Positions 16,305 to 24,737 of a stretch of DNA of 64,000 nucleotides are shown here, in pieces (the first letter of the stretch is position 1; every line of letters starts with the position of its first letter). Below the pieces are notes generated by a model. That model saw only the letters and a list, made by a program, of their open reading frames with translations. It was not told the origin of the DNA and did no database searches. The stretch comes from Nitrososphaerota archaeon. Its GTDB lineage: Archaea > Thermoproteota > Nitrososphaeria > Nitrososphaerales > JACPRH01. The stretch is taken from positions 38,108 to 102,107 of the forward strand of contig JACPRH010000014.1 of the NCBI GenBank assembly GCA_016190055.1. Reading direction: 5' to 3'. The position numbers and the translations under genes are program-made.

Positions 16305-18572
16305 TTATGGTCTTGCGTGTACTTGTGAGACGGCGAAGTCTCTTCCTTCAGCGTGACATACGTTGCATGTTTCAGCTCCTGAGGATGTAGTCATAGTCTG
16401 CATGTGGTCTTGGGGTGTTGTAGCATCGTGGCATGAAGAGCATACTGCTGTGATTGGACTTACCTTCTTGAAGACTGTACCGTTGCTGAAGGTTAATGTT
16501 TCTCCTTGAACACCAGTCTTCAATGGTAGTAGATTTGCACCTGGTACATGGCACTTGTTGCAGTTTCTAAGGTCACCTGGGAAGCGTATTTCACCTGAGT
16601 TGAAGTTTGCTCCTACCTTTATTGGTGCTGCCGCCTCGTCGCCACTGTGTATCTTGTGTATCCATGACTTGAAGTCAGCTGCGAAAGGTTGAGCCATAGA
16701 ACTTCTATCTACTAACGTCGGGTTGTGGCAGAGTACACAGAACTCTGTGGTTTGTCTTGCAGTGCCATGGATGAAGTCAATCTTGGTGTGGCAGGCCTGA
16801 CAGTTGGCTGTGGCGACAACTGTTCGTCTAGGCACTGCTTTAGCGTCGGTGACTGGAACATAGGTAATCTTGTTGAATATGACGTCTCTGACGTTTAATA
16901 ATCCAGCCTTGTTTTGATATGTACTTGTCGAAGTCAGGTTGTATGTCTTGTAGCCTTGAACAGCTATGGCGTAGCTTCCTGTTCCTGTAGAGTTGTTAGG
17001 TACCGCATTAGTGAAGTTGTACTGGTAGTTCCCGTTACCAAGACTCTTTAATGCAGTGGATCGTTGGATGTTGCTCTCTGAGAACCTTATCGCGTAATCT
17101 GTTGTTGGACCAGCCATGTAGAATGCGAGCGAAGTGAGTGTCGATGGATTAACAGCATTACCCTTGCCGTCCTTGATGTTGAAGACAACTGTAGGTTTCT
17201 CACCGGGCTTGGTATTGCTGACTGATACCCAGGTGAAGTTTAGTCCTGGTAGTTGGCTTGATCTCTTCGGAATGACGTGTGCACCAGGGATTGAGGTGTC
17301 GAACTCTTGACTCATTGTTGAGCTGTGGCAGAGCTTGCATGAGGTATCACTGGTTTGTGGTCCGCCTGGGTGGTTTTGTCCAGTTGCGAAGTTAACGTCG
17401 TCGTGGCAGGATCCGCATGCTGCTCGGTTGGGGGATGTCTTGTACATATCGCCTTGAGGACCATTGTGGCATTTAGTGCAGTTCCTTACGTCATCGGGGA
17501 AAGCTACATCTGAGAAGTTATAGTAGTTTAACCCATATCCAACTATTCCGTAGGAGGTACCATTCTTTACGCTTGGTAGATTGTCACCATTATGTATCTT
17601 GTGTATCATGACCTTTAGGTCGACTACGTTGCCTGATTCAGGATCTGTGTTTTGAGGTGTGTGGCATATCTGACATAGGTTGAATTCACGTCTGGTTCCA
17701 CCGTGCAGTGCTAATGGATCGTGACATTGGTTGCAGGTCGCTGTCTGTGCTGCCAATCGGTTAACTGTAACTGCACCGCCTGCGGGAACGAAGAAGTAGA
17801 TAGGATCTGCTACGTAAGTTCTACCGCCTCTTGTTATCTGCCCAGCTAGTAGATGTGTAGCTGTTGCAGTGTAATTTGCAGGTAGAGTTTGGTTGAATGT
17901 GTATGTGTAGACTCCGTTTCCGTTATCGGTAAATTTACCGATGGGATCCAATCCCGGCTGTGTAGCTGAAGCCAGAGCTGGTTGCTTAGTAACACCGTTC
18001 ACAGTGTAAGGATTGCCCTTCACTGTAGTTGTGTAGTAGTTTACGTATTGGCTTAAGCCGGTGCTTGCATCAACCTTTAGGTATGCAATACCGAACCGTG
18101 GTACGCCATCGAGATCAGCGATTTTTAGAGGTGCACCCTTGCTGTCGGTCAGTGTGAATGTAACTACTGGTCGCCTGTCAGCGTCTATAGTAACCTTCGT
18201 TATTGTTGATTTTAGATCTGGGGCTGCGGCTACTGCTCCCTGAAGACCTTGCGGTCCAGCGGGACCCTGAGACCCTTGTTGTCCTGCGGGGCCTTGAGCT
18301 CCTGCCGAACCCTGAGGACCAGCAGCGCCCTGAGCTCCTTGAGCACCCTGAGACCCTTGTTGTCCTGCGGGGCCTTGAGCTCCTGCCGAACCCTGAGGAC
18401 CAGCAGCACCTGTGGCACCAGCAGGGCCTTGAGTTCCTGGAGCGCCTGCTGAACCAGCAGGTCCAGCTGGGCCTTGAGTGTTGAGTGTTCCGGATAATAC
18501 TAATCCGGCTACTGCTAATGCAACTAGTAGACCAGCTATACTGATAGCTAAGTTAGAAGAAACTCTAGACAT
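16305..18572 (-). CDS. OmcA/MtrC-like decaheme c-type cytochrome with collagen-like stalk
   Basis: 755 residues. Signal/anchor helix ~8-30; 27 uninterrupted Gly-X-Y triplets at 34-114; then two similar halves, each with a beta domain followed by five CxxCH sites. The ten heme motifs, between residues 280 and 740, are CNQCH, CQICH, CTKCH, CGSCH, CKLCH, CQACH, CVLCH, CNKCH, CSSCH and [20 protein letters not shown] and MIHKIHNGD are hallmarks of the OmcA/MtrC family, which moves electrons to extracellular acceptors. The collagen-like stretch would hold the heme domain away from the membrane. It stands alone, with a very AT-rich upstream region (18573-18780). A second such protein is at 45158. 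Confidence 0.9.
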   Translation of the reverse strand: MSRVSSNLAISIAGLLVALAVAGLVLSGTLNTQGPAGPAGSAGAPGTQGPAGATGAAGPQGSAGAQGPAGQQGSQGAQGAQGAAGPQGSAGAQGPAGQQGSQGPAGPQGLQGAVAAAPDLKSTITKVTIDADRRPVVTFTLTDSKGAPLKIADLDGVPRFGIAYLKVDASTGLSQYVNYYTTTVKGNPYTVNGVTKQPALASATQPGLDPIGKFTDNGNGVYTYTFNQTLPANYTATATHLLAGQITRGGRTYVADPIYFFVPAGGAVTVNRLAAQTATCNQCHDPLALHGGTRREFNLCQICHTPQNTDPESGNVVDLKVMIHKIHNGDNLPSVKNGTSYGIVGYGLNYYNFSDVAFPDDVRNCTKCHNGPQGDMYKTSPNRAACGSCHDDVNFATGQNHPGGPQTSDTSCKLCHSSTMSQEFDTSIPGAHVIPKRSSQLPGLNFTWVSVSNTKPGEKPTVVFNIKDGKGNAVNPSTLTSLAFYMAGPTTDYAIRFSESNIQRSTALKSLGNGNYQYNFTNAVPNNSTGTGSYAIAVQGYKTYNLTSTSTYQNKAGLLNVRDVIFNKITYVPVTDAKAVPRRTVVATANCQACHTKIDFIHGTARQTTEFCVLCHNPTLVDRSSMAQPFAADFKSWIHKIHSGDEAAAPIKVGANFNSGEIRFPGDLRNCNKCHVPGANLLPLKTGVQGETLTFSNGTVFKKVSPITAVCSSCHDATTPQDHMQTMTTSSGAETCNVCHAEGRDFAVSQVHARP
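18264..18407. repeat. 63-bp perfect direct repeat in the collagen-like coding region
   Basis: Two identical 63-base copies (18264-18326 and 18345-18407) lie 81 bases apart, i.e. 27 codons or nine Gly-X-Y triplets. They encode two identical runs of the stalk. Identity at synonymous sites implies recent duplication or conversion, so stalk length may vary between strains. Confidence 0.85.
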
Positions 18573-19154
18573 GGTAACGGCCTTTTCTGTCTTGAGGTTA
18601 TATTTGCATCATGTATATATATTATATAGAACATAAAGTAATATATTTATTAAAGTAATACAGTTTAATCGATATATATAATACATAGATTAATATAAAT
18701 ACTTTCACGCTAATAATGATTATTCGATTTAGCATCCAGAATCGATGAATTTCCAAAATTATTACAATATATTATTATAAACGTCCATCAAAATCCTATA
18801 ACATGGTAAGAATTACGGCCTACTTTCGAAGCGCTTCTAGTCCCCAATTGAGAAAATCTAAACTGGTTGAATATAGAATCAACGTCTCAAGACAGCTCTG
18901 ATGACCTTGCAATATCGGTTCTTGAAGGAGCAACCTCAGCCTTCTTCTTCGTGTCTTCTCGACATTCATCTTTCACTACCACCTTTTCAATATAAAAATA
19001 CGTAGAAATTACACATAATTTTTACTTTCTAGCACCGCTCTATCGAAACCGCTCGCCGTTCCATTCGCTAAATTTAGGAAGGGTAGTTCGTCATTCAACT
19101 ACACTATTGTAAAGCAACAAGAGAGAAGCATCAGAGCCCATTACAGAAGTCGAA
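18573..19154. other. AT-rich intergenic region upstream of the decaheme cytochrome
   Basis: 18600-18800 is extremely AT-rich with several TATA-like runs, likely holding the cytochrome promoter. 18800-19154 has no convincing gene; short frames on the minus strand (e.g. about 49 codons) look accidental. Confidence 0.5.
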
Positions 19155-19373
19155 TTGCTAGCTGTAGCGTGTCACAATTAATGTCCATCTTTGTTGACAG
19201 AATTAGTGTCCATCTTTCAATGACTAATACAAATCTCGTGTTCTGTCGAAGTGCTTCTTGTCACTGTGGATTTACTTTCACTACGCACTTTTGTCCAGAA
19301 TTGGCATGGCCAAGATGGACACGAATTGTGGCACGCTTTATGGACATTAACTCTGTCACTCTACAACTAGCAA
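19155..19373. mobile_element. 219-bp MITE-like element with long terminal inverted repeats
   Basis: The ends are inverted copies. Both read TTGCTAG(C/T)TGTAG, then GTG(T/A)CA(C/G)A, then TTAATGTCCAT going inward. Inside each end the motif recurs: TG(A/C)CA(G/C)AATT(A/C)GTGTCCATCTT at ~19194-19216 and ~19307-19333. So each terminal repeat of about 60 bases holds two tandem TGTCCAT units, the pattern of transposase-binding ends in IS families with multiple terminal repeats (IS21/IS481-like in style). No transposase is encoded, so it is non-autonomous. I cannot see a clear target duplication. Confidence 0.7.
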
Positions 19374-19477
19374 ACAGGAGCTACTTTGACTATAGAAGCA
19401 AACTTTTCTTTAAGAAACTGTTTATCGTGACGTCTAGCTTCGGTAATTTCAGCCTTTATGTAACAAGGAGAGCTGCG

Positions 19478-19546
19478 ATGCTTGATATTACTAGAATCGC
19501 TAGCATGATTAGCGAAATGATTCTGATCATGAACTTGCTCAATTAA
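19478..19546 (+). CDS. possible 22-residue peptide
   Basis: An AAGGAG at 19465-19470 stands 7 bases before an ATG that opens a 22-codon frame ending ILIMNLLN. The peptide is hydrophobic. Very short frames occur by chance and no neighbour supports it; the good ribosome-binding site is the only reason to list it. The rest of 19374-19584 holds nothing I can identify. Confidence 0.2.
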   Translation: MLDITRIASMISEMILIMNLLN

Positions 19547-19584
19547 CTATCCACCATCCTTAATCTAAAACAGCTTGCTATAAA

Positions 19585-20016
19585 CTATTTCGAAGATCTA
19601 CTACGACACTCTATCTCCATACAGCGATTCATAACCACTTTGAGACCTGCTGCATGGGCCCGTTGAGCCGCTGCCTCATTCACAATTCCAAGCTGCATCC
19701 AGACCGCAGTAGGCCTACCAAACCGTCTCCGCATCTCGACCGCCTGATCAACGATCAGCGGAACATCCTCTGACGGCCGGAAGACATCTACAATATCAAT
19801 AGACTGTTTCAGATCATTCGGAAGCTCTTGGAGCGAAGAGTAGCTGCGCTCGCCGAGAATCTCCTCCGCCGACGGATTAACCGGCACAATTCTATACCCT
19901 TGGGATTGAAGATACTTCGCCACCCGGTAACTATCCTTCTCTGGACTCCGAGACAAACCGATTACCGCAACAACCTTGGAGCGGTTTAGAATATCCTCAA
20001 TATCATCCTGAACCAT
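19585..20016 (-). CDS. CoA-binding Rossmann-fold protein
   Basis: 143 residues, one CoA_binding_2 domain. KVVAVIGLSRSPEKDSYRVAKYLQSQGYRIVPVNP (~13-48) is the nucleotide-binding start, followed by DIVDVFRPSEDVP and AVWMQLGIVNEAAAQRAHAAG, with MNRCMEIE at the end. It resembles YccU-like proteins related to the alpha subunit of succinyl-CoA synthetase. Ligand and role are not established. It is divergent from the phosphoribosyltransferase gene. Confidence 0.85.
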   Translation of the reverse strand: MVQDDIEDILNRSKVVAVIGLSRSPEKDSYRVAKYLQSQGYRIVPVNPSAEEILGERSYSSLQELPNDLKQSIDIVDVFRPSEDVPLIVDQAVEMRRRFGRPTAVWMQLGIVNEAAAQRAHAAGLKVVMNRCMEIECRSRSSK

Positions 20017-20138
20017 CTATCTATCGACACTCGACAGCTAGCTACTAGACATCTCCAACGTTAAAGCATAATGATAACAGTGATGAAGGTGGCAGTAGAG
20101 TTAAAGCGTCTTTACTGCAATGGAGCCGCGTCGATGAG

Positions 20139-20600
20139 ATGGATAGCCGCGTCGTAAGCTGGGCTGAGTTCGGAAGACTAGTAGAGGGGCTTGTTTCAAA
20201 AATCAAGGCCTCAAACCACACCTATGATCTTGTAATCGGCATCGCTCGCGGCGGAATACCTGCCGCACTAGAAATCGCCAACAGGCTAAACCTCAAAATC
20301 GACTTTGTAAACATCAAGAGCTACCTCAACGACCACACTAAGCAGAAGCCGCAGATCCTGTCAACGCTCAGCGAAAAAGTCGAGGACCGCAAAATCCTCA
20401 TCGTCGACGACATAATAGACTCAGGCGACACAATGGAGACCATCATAGGATGGCTTAATCAACAGAAACCAGTATCAATCGAGACTACAGCATTATTCGT
20501 GAAACCATGGAGCAAATTCACACCCACATACACAGTCGGAACCGTGAAAGAATGGATAATCTTCCCCTGGGAGGACGATGAATTCACCGAATCCAACTAG
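20139..20600 (+). CDS. phosphoribosyltransferase
   Basis: 153 residues, type I PRTase fold. IGIARGGIPAALEIANRL is near residues 31-48 and the PRPP-binding loop ILIVDDIIDSGDT is near 87-99. It resembles archaeal xanthine/hypoxanthine-type salvage enzymes (Gpt/HPRT-like); the exact base is not readable. It ends 35 bases before the tRNA gene on the opposite strand. Confidence 0.85.
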   Translation: MDSRVVSWAEFGRLVEGLVSKIKASNHTYDLVIGIARGGIPAALEIANRLNLKIDFVNIKSYLNDHTKQKPQILSTLSEKVEDRKILIVDDIIDSGDTMETIIGWLNQQKPVSIETTALFVKPWSKFTPTYTVGTVKEWIIFPWEDDEFTESN

Positions 20601-20634
20601 GCGAAGAGCATGCAAAGAAGCGAGTTGAAGCGAG

Positions 20635-20765
20635 TGCCGGGGATGGGTTTCGAACCCACGACCTTTACCCGGCCATGTCCGCACATTGGCGGGCACAACC
20701 TCCAGATTATGAGTATCGCCCTGAATGTGGAGGCTGGCGCTCTAACCAGGCTGAGCTACCCCGGC
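20635..20765 (-). tRNA. tRNA with CAT anticodon (elongator Met or Ile2) with two introns
   Basis: Acceptor GCCGGGG/CCCCGGC with A73, D arm GCTC...GAGC, T arm GTGGG-TTCGAAA-CCCAT. The anticodon stem CCAG+A / TCTGG and loop CTCATAA appear only after removing a 19-base intron between positions 30 and 31. A clean bulge-helix-bulge supports this (helix CGCC/GGCG, bulges AG|C and AT|A). A second ~38-base insertion lies in the variable region, bounded by a direct AGGT repeat and carrying a TGCCCG/CGGGTA hairpin. The CAT anticodon could be Met or agmatidine-modified Ile2. Confidence 0.8.
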
Positions 20766-20824
20766 GACTTGCAGGTTGAGCTCTGAACGGCTCAGGTTTA
20801 AAATCTATCTATCTGTTTGTCTAC

Positions 20825-21787
20825 TTATTTCTCAGTGTAGCGTTTAGCGATTTCAAGGGCTCGTTGCGCCGCTTCGCTTGCACTTTTCCCGAAGATGTAG
20901 GTGTTTGGCTCTAGTCCATTACCGCCTTCATCTACAACAATCTGAGTGGATTGAATCATGGAGGTGTTTATCTTAGCTTTGAAAGCGGAGACAACCATAT
21001 CACCCTCTAAGCTGGCTTGGTGATCCTCACCGGATATTTTAGTCACAGATAACTGCATATCAGAGAGAATAGTATCGATGCGCACATCATGCCGGATGTT
21101 GACAGCGGCACGGATCTCTGGATTGTTCTGCATTGCCGCTAGGAGCATTCGCGCCATGTGTCGTGAAACACCGAACTCCGCGGGTAAAATATGATCGGCA
21201 CGTCCATGTATCTTCACCATCCTTCCGGGGAGCGCAGCCACATCCATCTCTGTAGTCGCCTTGTACGTTGCTTGGACAATGTTTACTGAGACTTCGGGTA
21301 TAACAGCTGGGAAAAATGTTGAATTCTCAACCATTTTAGCAGCTCGTTCAACTTCGCGGAGAGCTTCGGCCTTCTCAACATCTAGTTGGGTGGATCCGTA
21401 GAGCCGCATGCAGACATCGCACTCTTCAAGGATAGCTGACTCCCGTCGATGAATTGGGCATATTGTTCCTGCAGCAAGCAGGTTTCGCCAGAAAGAGGAG
21501 AGCGTGTATATCGCCTCCACTTTGCCCCGGACAACATCTTCGGAGAGCATTTCCACGTATCGATTAGTATCTTCATCCGAGACACCTAGCTCCCGCATCT
21601 TCTCAAGGAAAGTTGCTGGTTGGTTGTTCAGATACATGCTGACTGAGGCTTGAGTGATGCCTAACAAGCTGGCTATCCGGCTTTGGCTATACCCCTTTTC
21701 GTATAGAAGATGCGTGAGGAGGCCCCGTAAGGCAGGCAGAAGGTGCCTAGTCATCAGTTCTGACGGGGGCTGCATACTATAAGTCAT
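20825..21787 (-). CDS. thiR: ThiR: HTH regulator fused to a ThiN domain
   Basis: 320 residues. The N-terminal HTH (~20-65, SQSRIASLLGITQASVSMYL) is followed by a C-x2-H ... C-x2-C motif (CPIH, CDVC ~108-124) and a C-terminal ThiN domain (~150-318: FPAVIPEVSVNIVQATYKATTEMDVAALPGRMV ... GRADHILPAEFGVSRHMARMLL). ThiN normally makes thiamine phosphate; in HTH-ThiN fusions (ThiR) it senses thiamine phosphates to repress thiamine genes. The divergent neighbour is the thiamine transporter ThiT, and an inverted repeat lies between them, which supports this reading. Confidence 0.88.
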   Translation of the reverse strand: MTYSMQPPSELMTRHLLPALRGLLTHLLYEKGYSQSRIASLLGITQASVSMYLNNQPATFLEKMRELGVSDEDTNRYVEMLSEDVVRGKVEAIYTLSSFWRNLLAAGTICPIHRRESAILEECDVCMRLYGSTQLDVEKAEALREVERAAKMVENSTFFPAVIPEVSVNIVQATYKATTEMDVAALPGRMVKIHGRADHILPAEFGVSRHMARMLLAAMQNNPEIRAAVNIRHDVRIDTILSDMQLSVTKISGEDHQASLEGDMVVSAFKAKINTSMIQSTQIVVDEGGNGLEPNTYIFGKSASEAAQRALEIAKRYTEK

Positions 21788-21792
21788 TTATT

Positions 21793-21815
21793 GAGTAGTT
21801 TATAAGAAGCTACTC
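21793..21815. promoter_or_regulatory. candidate ThiR operator over a shared TATA box
   Basis: GAGTAG (21793-21798) and CTACTC (21810-21815) form a perfect inverted repeat spaced 11 bases. The spacer holds TTTATAAG, usable as a TATA box in either direction. thiR starts at 21787 leftward and thiT at 21830 rightward, so a regulator bound here would cover both promoters. Confidence 0.5.
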
Positions 21816-21829
21816 GCCGCAGCTTCCTA

Positions 21830-22381
21830 ATGTCAGCGCAAGGCGCAAACCGTCAGGCAAGCAAAGCCACAAGTCAATCTCATGTAAAGATCCTCGCAGA
21901 GATGGTCATGATGATTGCTCTTGCAACTATACTCTACTTCACCCGCATCTACACCTTCCCACAGGGAGGTTCCGTAACTCTTGGGTCTATGATACCGCTG
22001 ATGCTTCTATCTTTGAGGAGAGGAGCAAAAATAGGAATATCTGCAGGAGTCATTTACGGCTTAATTATACTCTACCTAGAGCCATTCGTTTACAATCCGT
22101 TCCAAGTACTCCTTGACTATCCTCTTGCCTTCGGCGCACTTGGTCTGACTGGACTATTCAGGAGGCTGCCCATCATAGGCGTTGCTATTGCTATGCTTGG
22201 CAGATTTGTTTGTCACTTCCTATCCGGGATTATATTCTTCGCTTCCTTCGCACCCCCTGAGATGTCCCCTATTGTTTATTCAGCACTGTACAACGGCAGC
22301 TACTTGGGAGTTGAGTTCGTAATAAGCGCCATAATAATCTACGCTCTACTGAGAAGAGGCGTGCTCAACATTTTCCGGTAA
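21830..22381 (+). CDS. thiT: ThiT thiamine-uptake S-component membrane protein
   Basis: 183 residues, about six membrane helices. The ThiT hallmarks are VTLGSMIPLMLLSLRRGAKIGISAGVIYGL and the near-invariant YNPFQVLLDYPLAFGALGLTGLF. ThiT binds thiamine as the substrate-specific part of an ECF transporter; the EcfA/EcfT energising parts are not in this window. It is divergent from thiR with a shared operator-like repeat, and a kinase-like AIR-synthase relative follows 15 bases downstream. Confidence 0.92.
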   Translation: MSAQGANRQASKATSQSHVKILAEMVMMIALATILYFTRIYTFPQGGSVTLGSMIPLMLLSLRRGAKIGISAGVIYGLIILYLEPFVYNPFQVLLDYPLAFGALGLTGLFRRLPIIGVAIAMLGRFVCHFLSGIIFFASFAPPEMSPIVYSALYNGSYLGVEFVISAIIIYALLRRGVLNIFR

Positions 22382-22395
22382 GTTCATCATAATGC

Positions 22396-23481
22396 TTGTT
22401 CACTCCAGCTGATCTGATGAAGAAGAATAGTGCAAGATTTGGTAAACCACATCCTAACTTTATGCGGGAAGTGGTCTTCAAGCGACTCGGGGCAAGGAAT
22501 CAATTAGTTCTGGTCGGACCCGGTGAGGGACTCGATAACGCGGTTCTTTCGCTTCAAGATGGTCGAGTGCTAATCATTACAACGGATCCGATCTCAATAA
22601 TTCCATCGATTGGTATCAAGGAGTCAGCATGGTTAAGCGTCCATCTGGTAGCGTCCGACTTCGCGACCTCTGGAGTGAAGCCGGAATTCGCTCTTTTTGA
22701 TCTTAACATTCCTCAAGAGATAGACGATTCCGGGTTGCAAGCCTACATCAAAGCAATTGATGCCGAATGCAGGACACTGGGGATTTCAGTAGTTGGAGGG
22801 CACACAGGAAGGTATCCTGGGGGTGGGCTGACTGTTGTGGGTAGCGGGACTATATTTGGAATTGCGAGAGATGGCTCGTACCTTACACCGGCAATGGCAC
22901 AGGAGGATGATGTTGTTGTGATGACAAAGGGAGCGGCCATAGAGACAGTTGCAGTTTTGGCCAATGCATTTCCTATGACGATACGGGAAAGATTAGGGAG
23001 GAAGCTAGCAGACTCAGCGCAGGCATATCTGAAAAAATGCTCAGTATTCGACGACGCGTTCGCCGCTATCTCGACCGGTATCGAGGAAGCAGGTGTAACC
23101 TCTATGCATGATGCTACAGAAGGCGGGGTATTAGGAGCGTTGTCTGAAATGGCAGCAGCTAGTGGGAAGCGAATCGTTGTGGAGAAGGAGAAAATCCATG
23201 TTTCGAAGGAGGCAGAGCTGGTTTGCTCCGCATTCGATATTGATCCACTTCTTTCGCTTAGTGAGGGTACACTTCTAATTACATGCAAGAAGACATCCGT
23301 ACAAGGAGTTATCGAGCGTCTGAGGAAAAATGATGTGGACGGCTTCGTCATTGGAAACGTTGTGAAGGGTGATTCAGGACTATGGATCAGGGAGAGGTCT
23401 CGCATACGGAGATTCATGCGTCCAAAAGAAGATCTCTACTGGCGCGCATATTCTCAGGGAGTAGCAAACGAATTCAAGTGA
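22396..23481 (+). CDS. AIR-synthase-related protein (HypE/ThiL-like fold)
   Basis: 361 residues with the PurM/HypE/ThiL fold: an N-terminal AIRS domain (LVGPGEGLDNAVLSLQDGRVLIITTDPI, ~33-60; VVGGHTGRYPGGG ~130) and a C-terminal AIRS_C domain (MHDATEGGVLGALSEMAAASG). True PurM is elsewhere (42031), so this is a distinct member. Its place 15 bases after thiT suggests a thiamine-linked job, possibly a ThiL-like phosphate kinase, but it is closest in style to HypE-type proteins of unknown substrate. The TTG start (22396) competes with ATG at 22417. Confidence 0.7.
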   Translation: MFTPADLMKKNSARFGKPHPNFMREVVFKRLGARNQLVLVGPGEGLDNAVLSLQDGRVLIITTDPISIIPSIGIKESAWLSVHLVASDFATSGVKPEFALFDLNIPQEIDDSGLQAYIKAIDAECRTLGISVVGGHTGRYPGGGLTVVGSGTIFGIARDGSYLTPAMAQEDDVVVMTKGAAIETVAVLANAFPMTIRERLGRKLADSAQAYLKKCSVFDDAFAAISTGIEEAGVTSMHDATEGGVLGALSEMAAASGKRIVVEKEKIHVSKEAELVCSAFDIDPLLSLSEGTLLITCKKTSVQGVIERLRKNDVDGFVIGNVVKGDSGLWIRERSRIRRFMRPKEDLYWRAYSQGVANEFK

Positions 23482-23551
23482 CGAGTCAGTGAATTGCTTC
23501 TCTAACATTAAGCAACCTTTTAATCTGTTGTACAAAGGAGAATGAAGTGAT

Positions 23552-23848
23552 TTGAAGAGGAAACTTCTTGACATACTTGCCTGCCCCATCGACAAACACT
23601 ACCCTCTTGAACTGATTGAACTCGAGTCTGAGGGCGAAGTGATTGCAGAAGGTGCCCTTCTTTGCTCTAAATGCCAGCGCTTCTACCCGATTATCAATGA
23701 GATACCGGTCATGCTTCCTGATGATCTACGTAGACGCGAGGAGGATCTTGAGTTTCTGAGAAGATGGTCGGAGAAGCTGCCTGAACAGGTCGTCTACGAG
23801 GGGAAGCCAAACCACCTAGAGAAGGAGCAGACGCAGGCAAGCAAGTAG
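23552..23848 (+). CDS. Trm112-like zinc protein
   Basis: 98 residues: KRKLLDILACPIDKHYPLELIELE opens with the first Cys, then LLCSKCQRFYPIINEIPVMLPDDLR. This is the Trm112 fold, a small zinc-type subunit that activates several SAM-dependent RNA/protein methyltransferases in archaea and eukaryotes. TTG start preceded by AAAGGAG at 23534-23540. The C-terminal tail is charged and longer than the core family. Confidence 0.82.
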   Translation: MKRKLLDILACPIDKHYPLELIELESEGEVIAEGALLCSKCQRFYPIINEIPVMLPDDLRRREEDLEFLRRWSEKLPEQVVYEGKPNHLEKEQTQASK

Positions 23849-23881
23849 CAGCTTGGAAGATTAATGTAAAAAGATTTATTG

Positions 23882-24049
23882 GTGAAGTTAAAGAGTGGAC
23901 GGTTAGGCAAGGATGAGATTGAATTGGATGTAGCGGGCTTCTATAGTAACTTGGATCTCTTTATGACGGTGTTCTTCGTAGCGACAGTAACCCTGATCAT
24001 GTTTTACGAATATAATCTGCATCATCGGGCGAAGAAGACCGCTCATTAA
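23882..24049 (+). CDS. small single-helix membrane protein
   Basis: 55 residues from a GTG start. Residues 1-26 are polar, and a single membrane helix spans ~27-43 (LFMTVFFVATVTLIMFY); the tail is His/Arg/Lys-rich. It fits neatly between trm112 (ends 23848) and the rhomboid gene (starts 24068) on the same strand, suggesting an operon. Not a recognised family. It could be a rhomboid partner or substrate, but that is speculation. Confidence 0.5.
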   Translation: MKLKSGRLGKDEIELDVAGFYSNLDLFMTVFFVATVTLIMFYEYNLHHRAKKTAH

Positions 24050-24067
24050 ACAGGCATCTGAAGCCTG

Positions 24068-24655
24068 ATGCAGCGTTTATCAGGCGAACCGGCCTCTCCG
24101 ACAAGGCTCCTTATTCTAGCGAATGTCTTAGTCTACATCGGGACATCTATAGCCAGCGGAAACTTCGTTGAGACAAGTGAAGATGTTCTGCACACAGTTG
24201 GCCAAGCCAACTATCTTGTTCTGCAAGGCGCAGTCGGGCAGCTCTTCACCTCAAACTTCGTTCACGTTAATCTGACTCATCTGTTCGGCAACATGATTTT
24301 TCTGTGGATATTCGGCCTGGGAGCGGAGACGCTGTTCAACCGTAAGCAGTATCTTATCATCTACTTGGCGTCAGGTCTCTTCGGCAGCGTGCTCAGCCTC
24401 TTCACCGGAATAGATTCGGTCTCAGCAGGAGCGTCTGGCGCAATTTTTGGCCTGTTCGGCGCGGTCACAATCTACTCAGAGGGTCTTGACGCTAGATCCA
24501 TCATTATGGCGCTCTTCTACTCATTATACTTCCTAGCGCTGAACATAGGTGTAAATGTGAACGTCTACGCGCATGCTGGTGGACTAATCATCGGCCTGCT
24601 TCTAGGATATTGCTACGCGAGAAGTACACCTAAGGAAAACCGTTATCTAGCATGA
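24068..24655 (+). CDS. rhomboid-family intramembrane serine protease
   Basis: 195 residues, about six membrane helices. HVNLTHLFGNMIFLWIFG is near 66-83, the catalytic Ser123 is in GASGAIFG, and His169 is in AHAGGLIIG. The complete dyad implies an active enzyme cutting transmembrane segments. It follows a tiny single-helix membrane protein by 18 bases. Confidence 0.93.
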   Translation: MQRLSGEPASPTRLLILANVLVYIGTSIASGNFVETSEDVLHTVGQANYLVLQGAVGQLFTSNFVHVNLTHLFGNMIFLWIFGLGAETLFNRKQYLIIYLASGLFGSVLSLFTGIDSVSAGASGAIFGLFGAVTIYSEGLDARSIIMALFYSLYFLALNIGVNVNVYAHAGGLIIGLLLGYCYARSTPKENRYLA

Positions 24656-24737
24656 GAAAGTCGTAATAAAACGTAGAATAGTAATAAGGCAAGTAACGAG
24701 TAGGCAAACAAGCTGAACTAACTAACGGTTTTGATTT

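Noticed and set aside
18203..18484. Leu/Pro-rich open frames opposite and out of frame to the collagen-like region
   Set aside because: They exist only because the Gly-X-Y repeats are open in several frames; the minus-strand frame with signal peptide and heme motifs is clearly the gene.
18241..18484. Regularly spaced repeats that could look like a CRISPR array
   Set aside because: The repeats are coding Gly-X-Y triplets with no unique spacers of constant size and no cas genes nearby. No CRISPR array is visible in the window.
19169..19546. 125-codon open frame on the plus strand
   Set aside because: Its first half lies in the terminal-repeat element and the protein has no sensible composition; at most the last 22 codons could be translated.
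22396..23481. Second purM
   Set aside because: It has the AIR-synthase fold but lacks PurM-specific segments (VNDIICVGAEP, GIDCVAMN), and a true purM lies at 42031 in the purine cluster.
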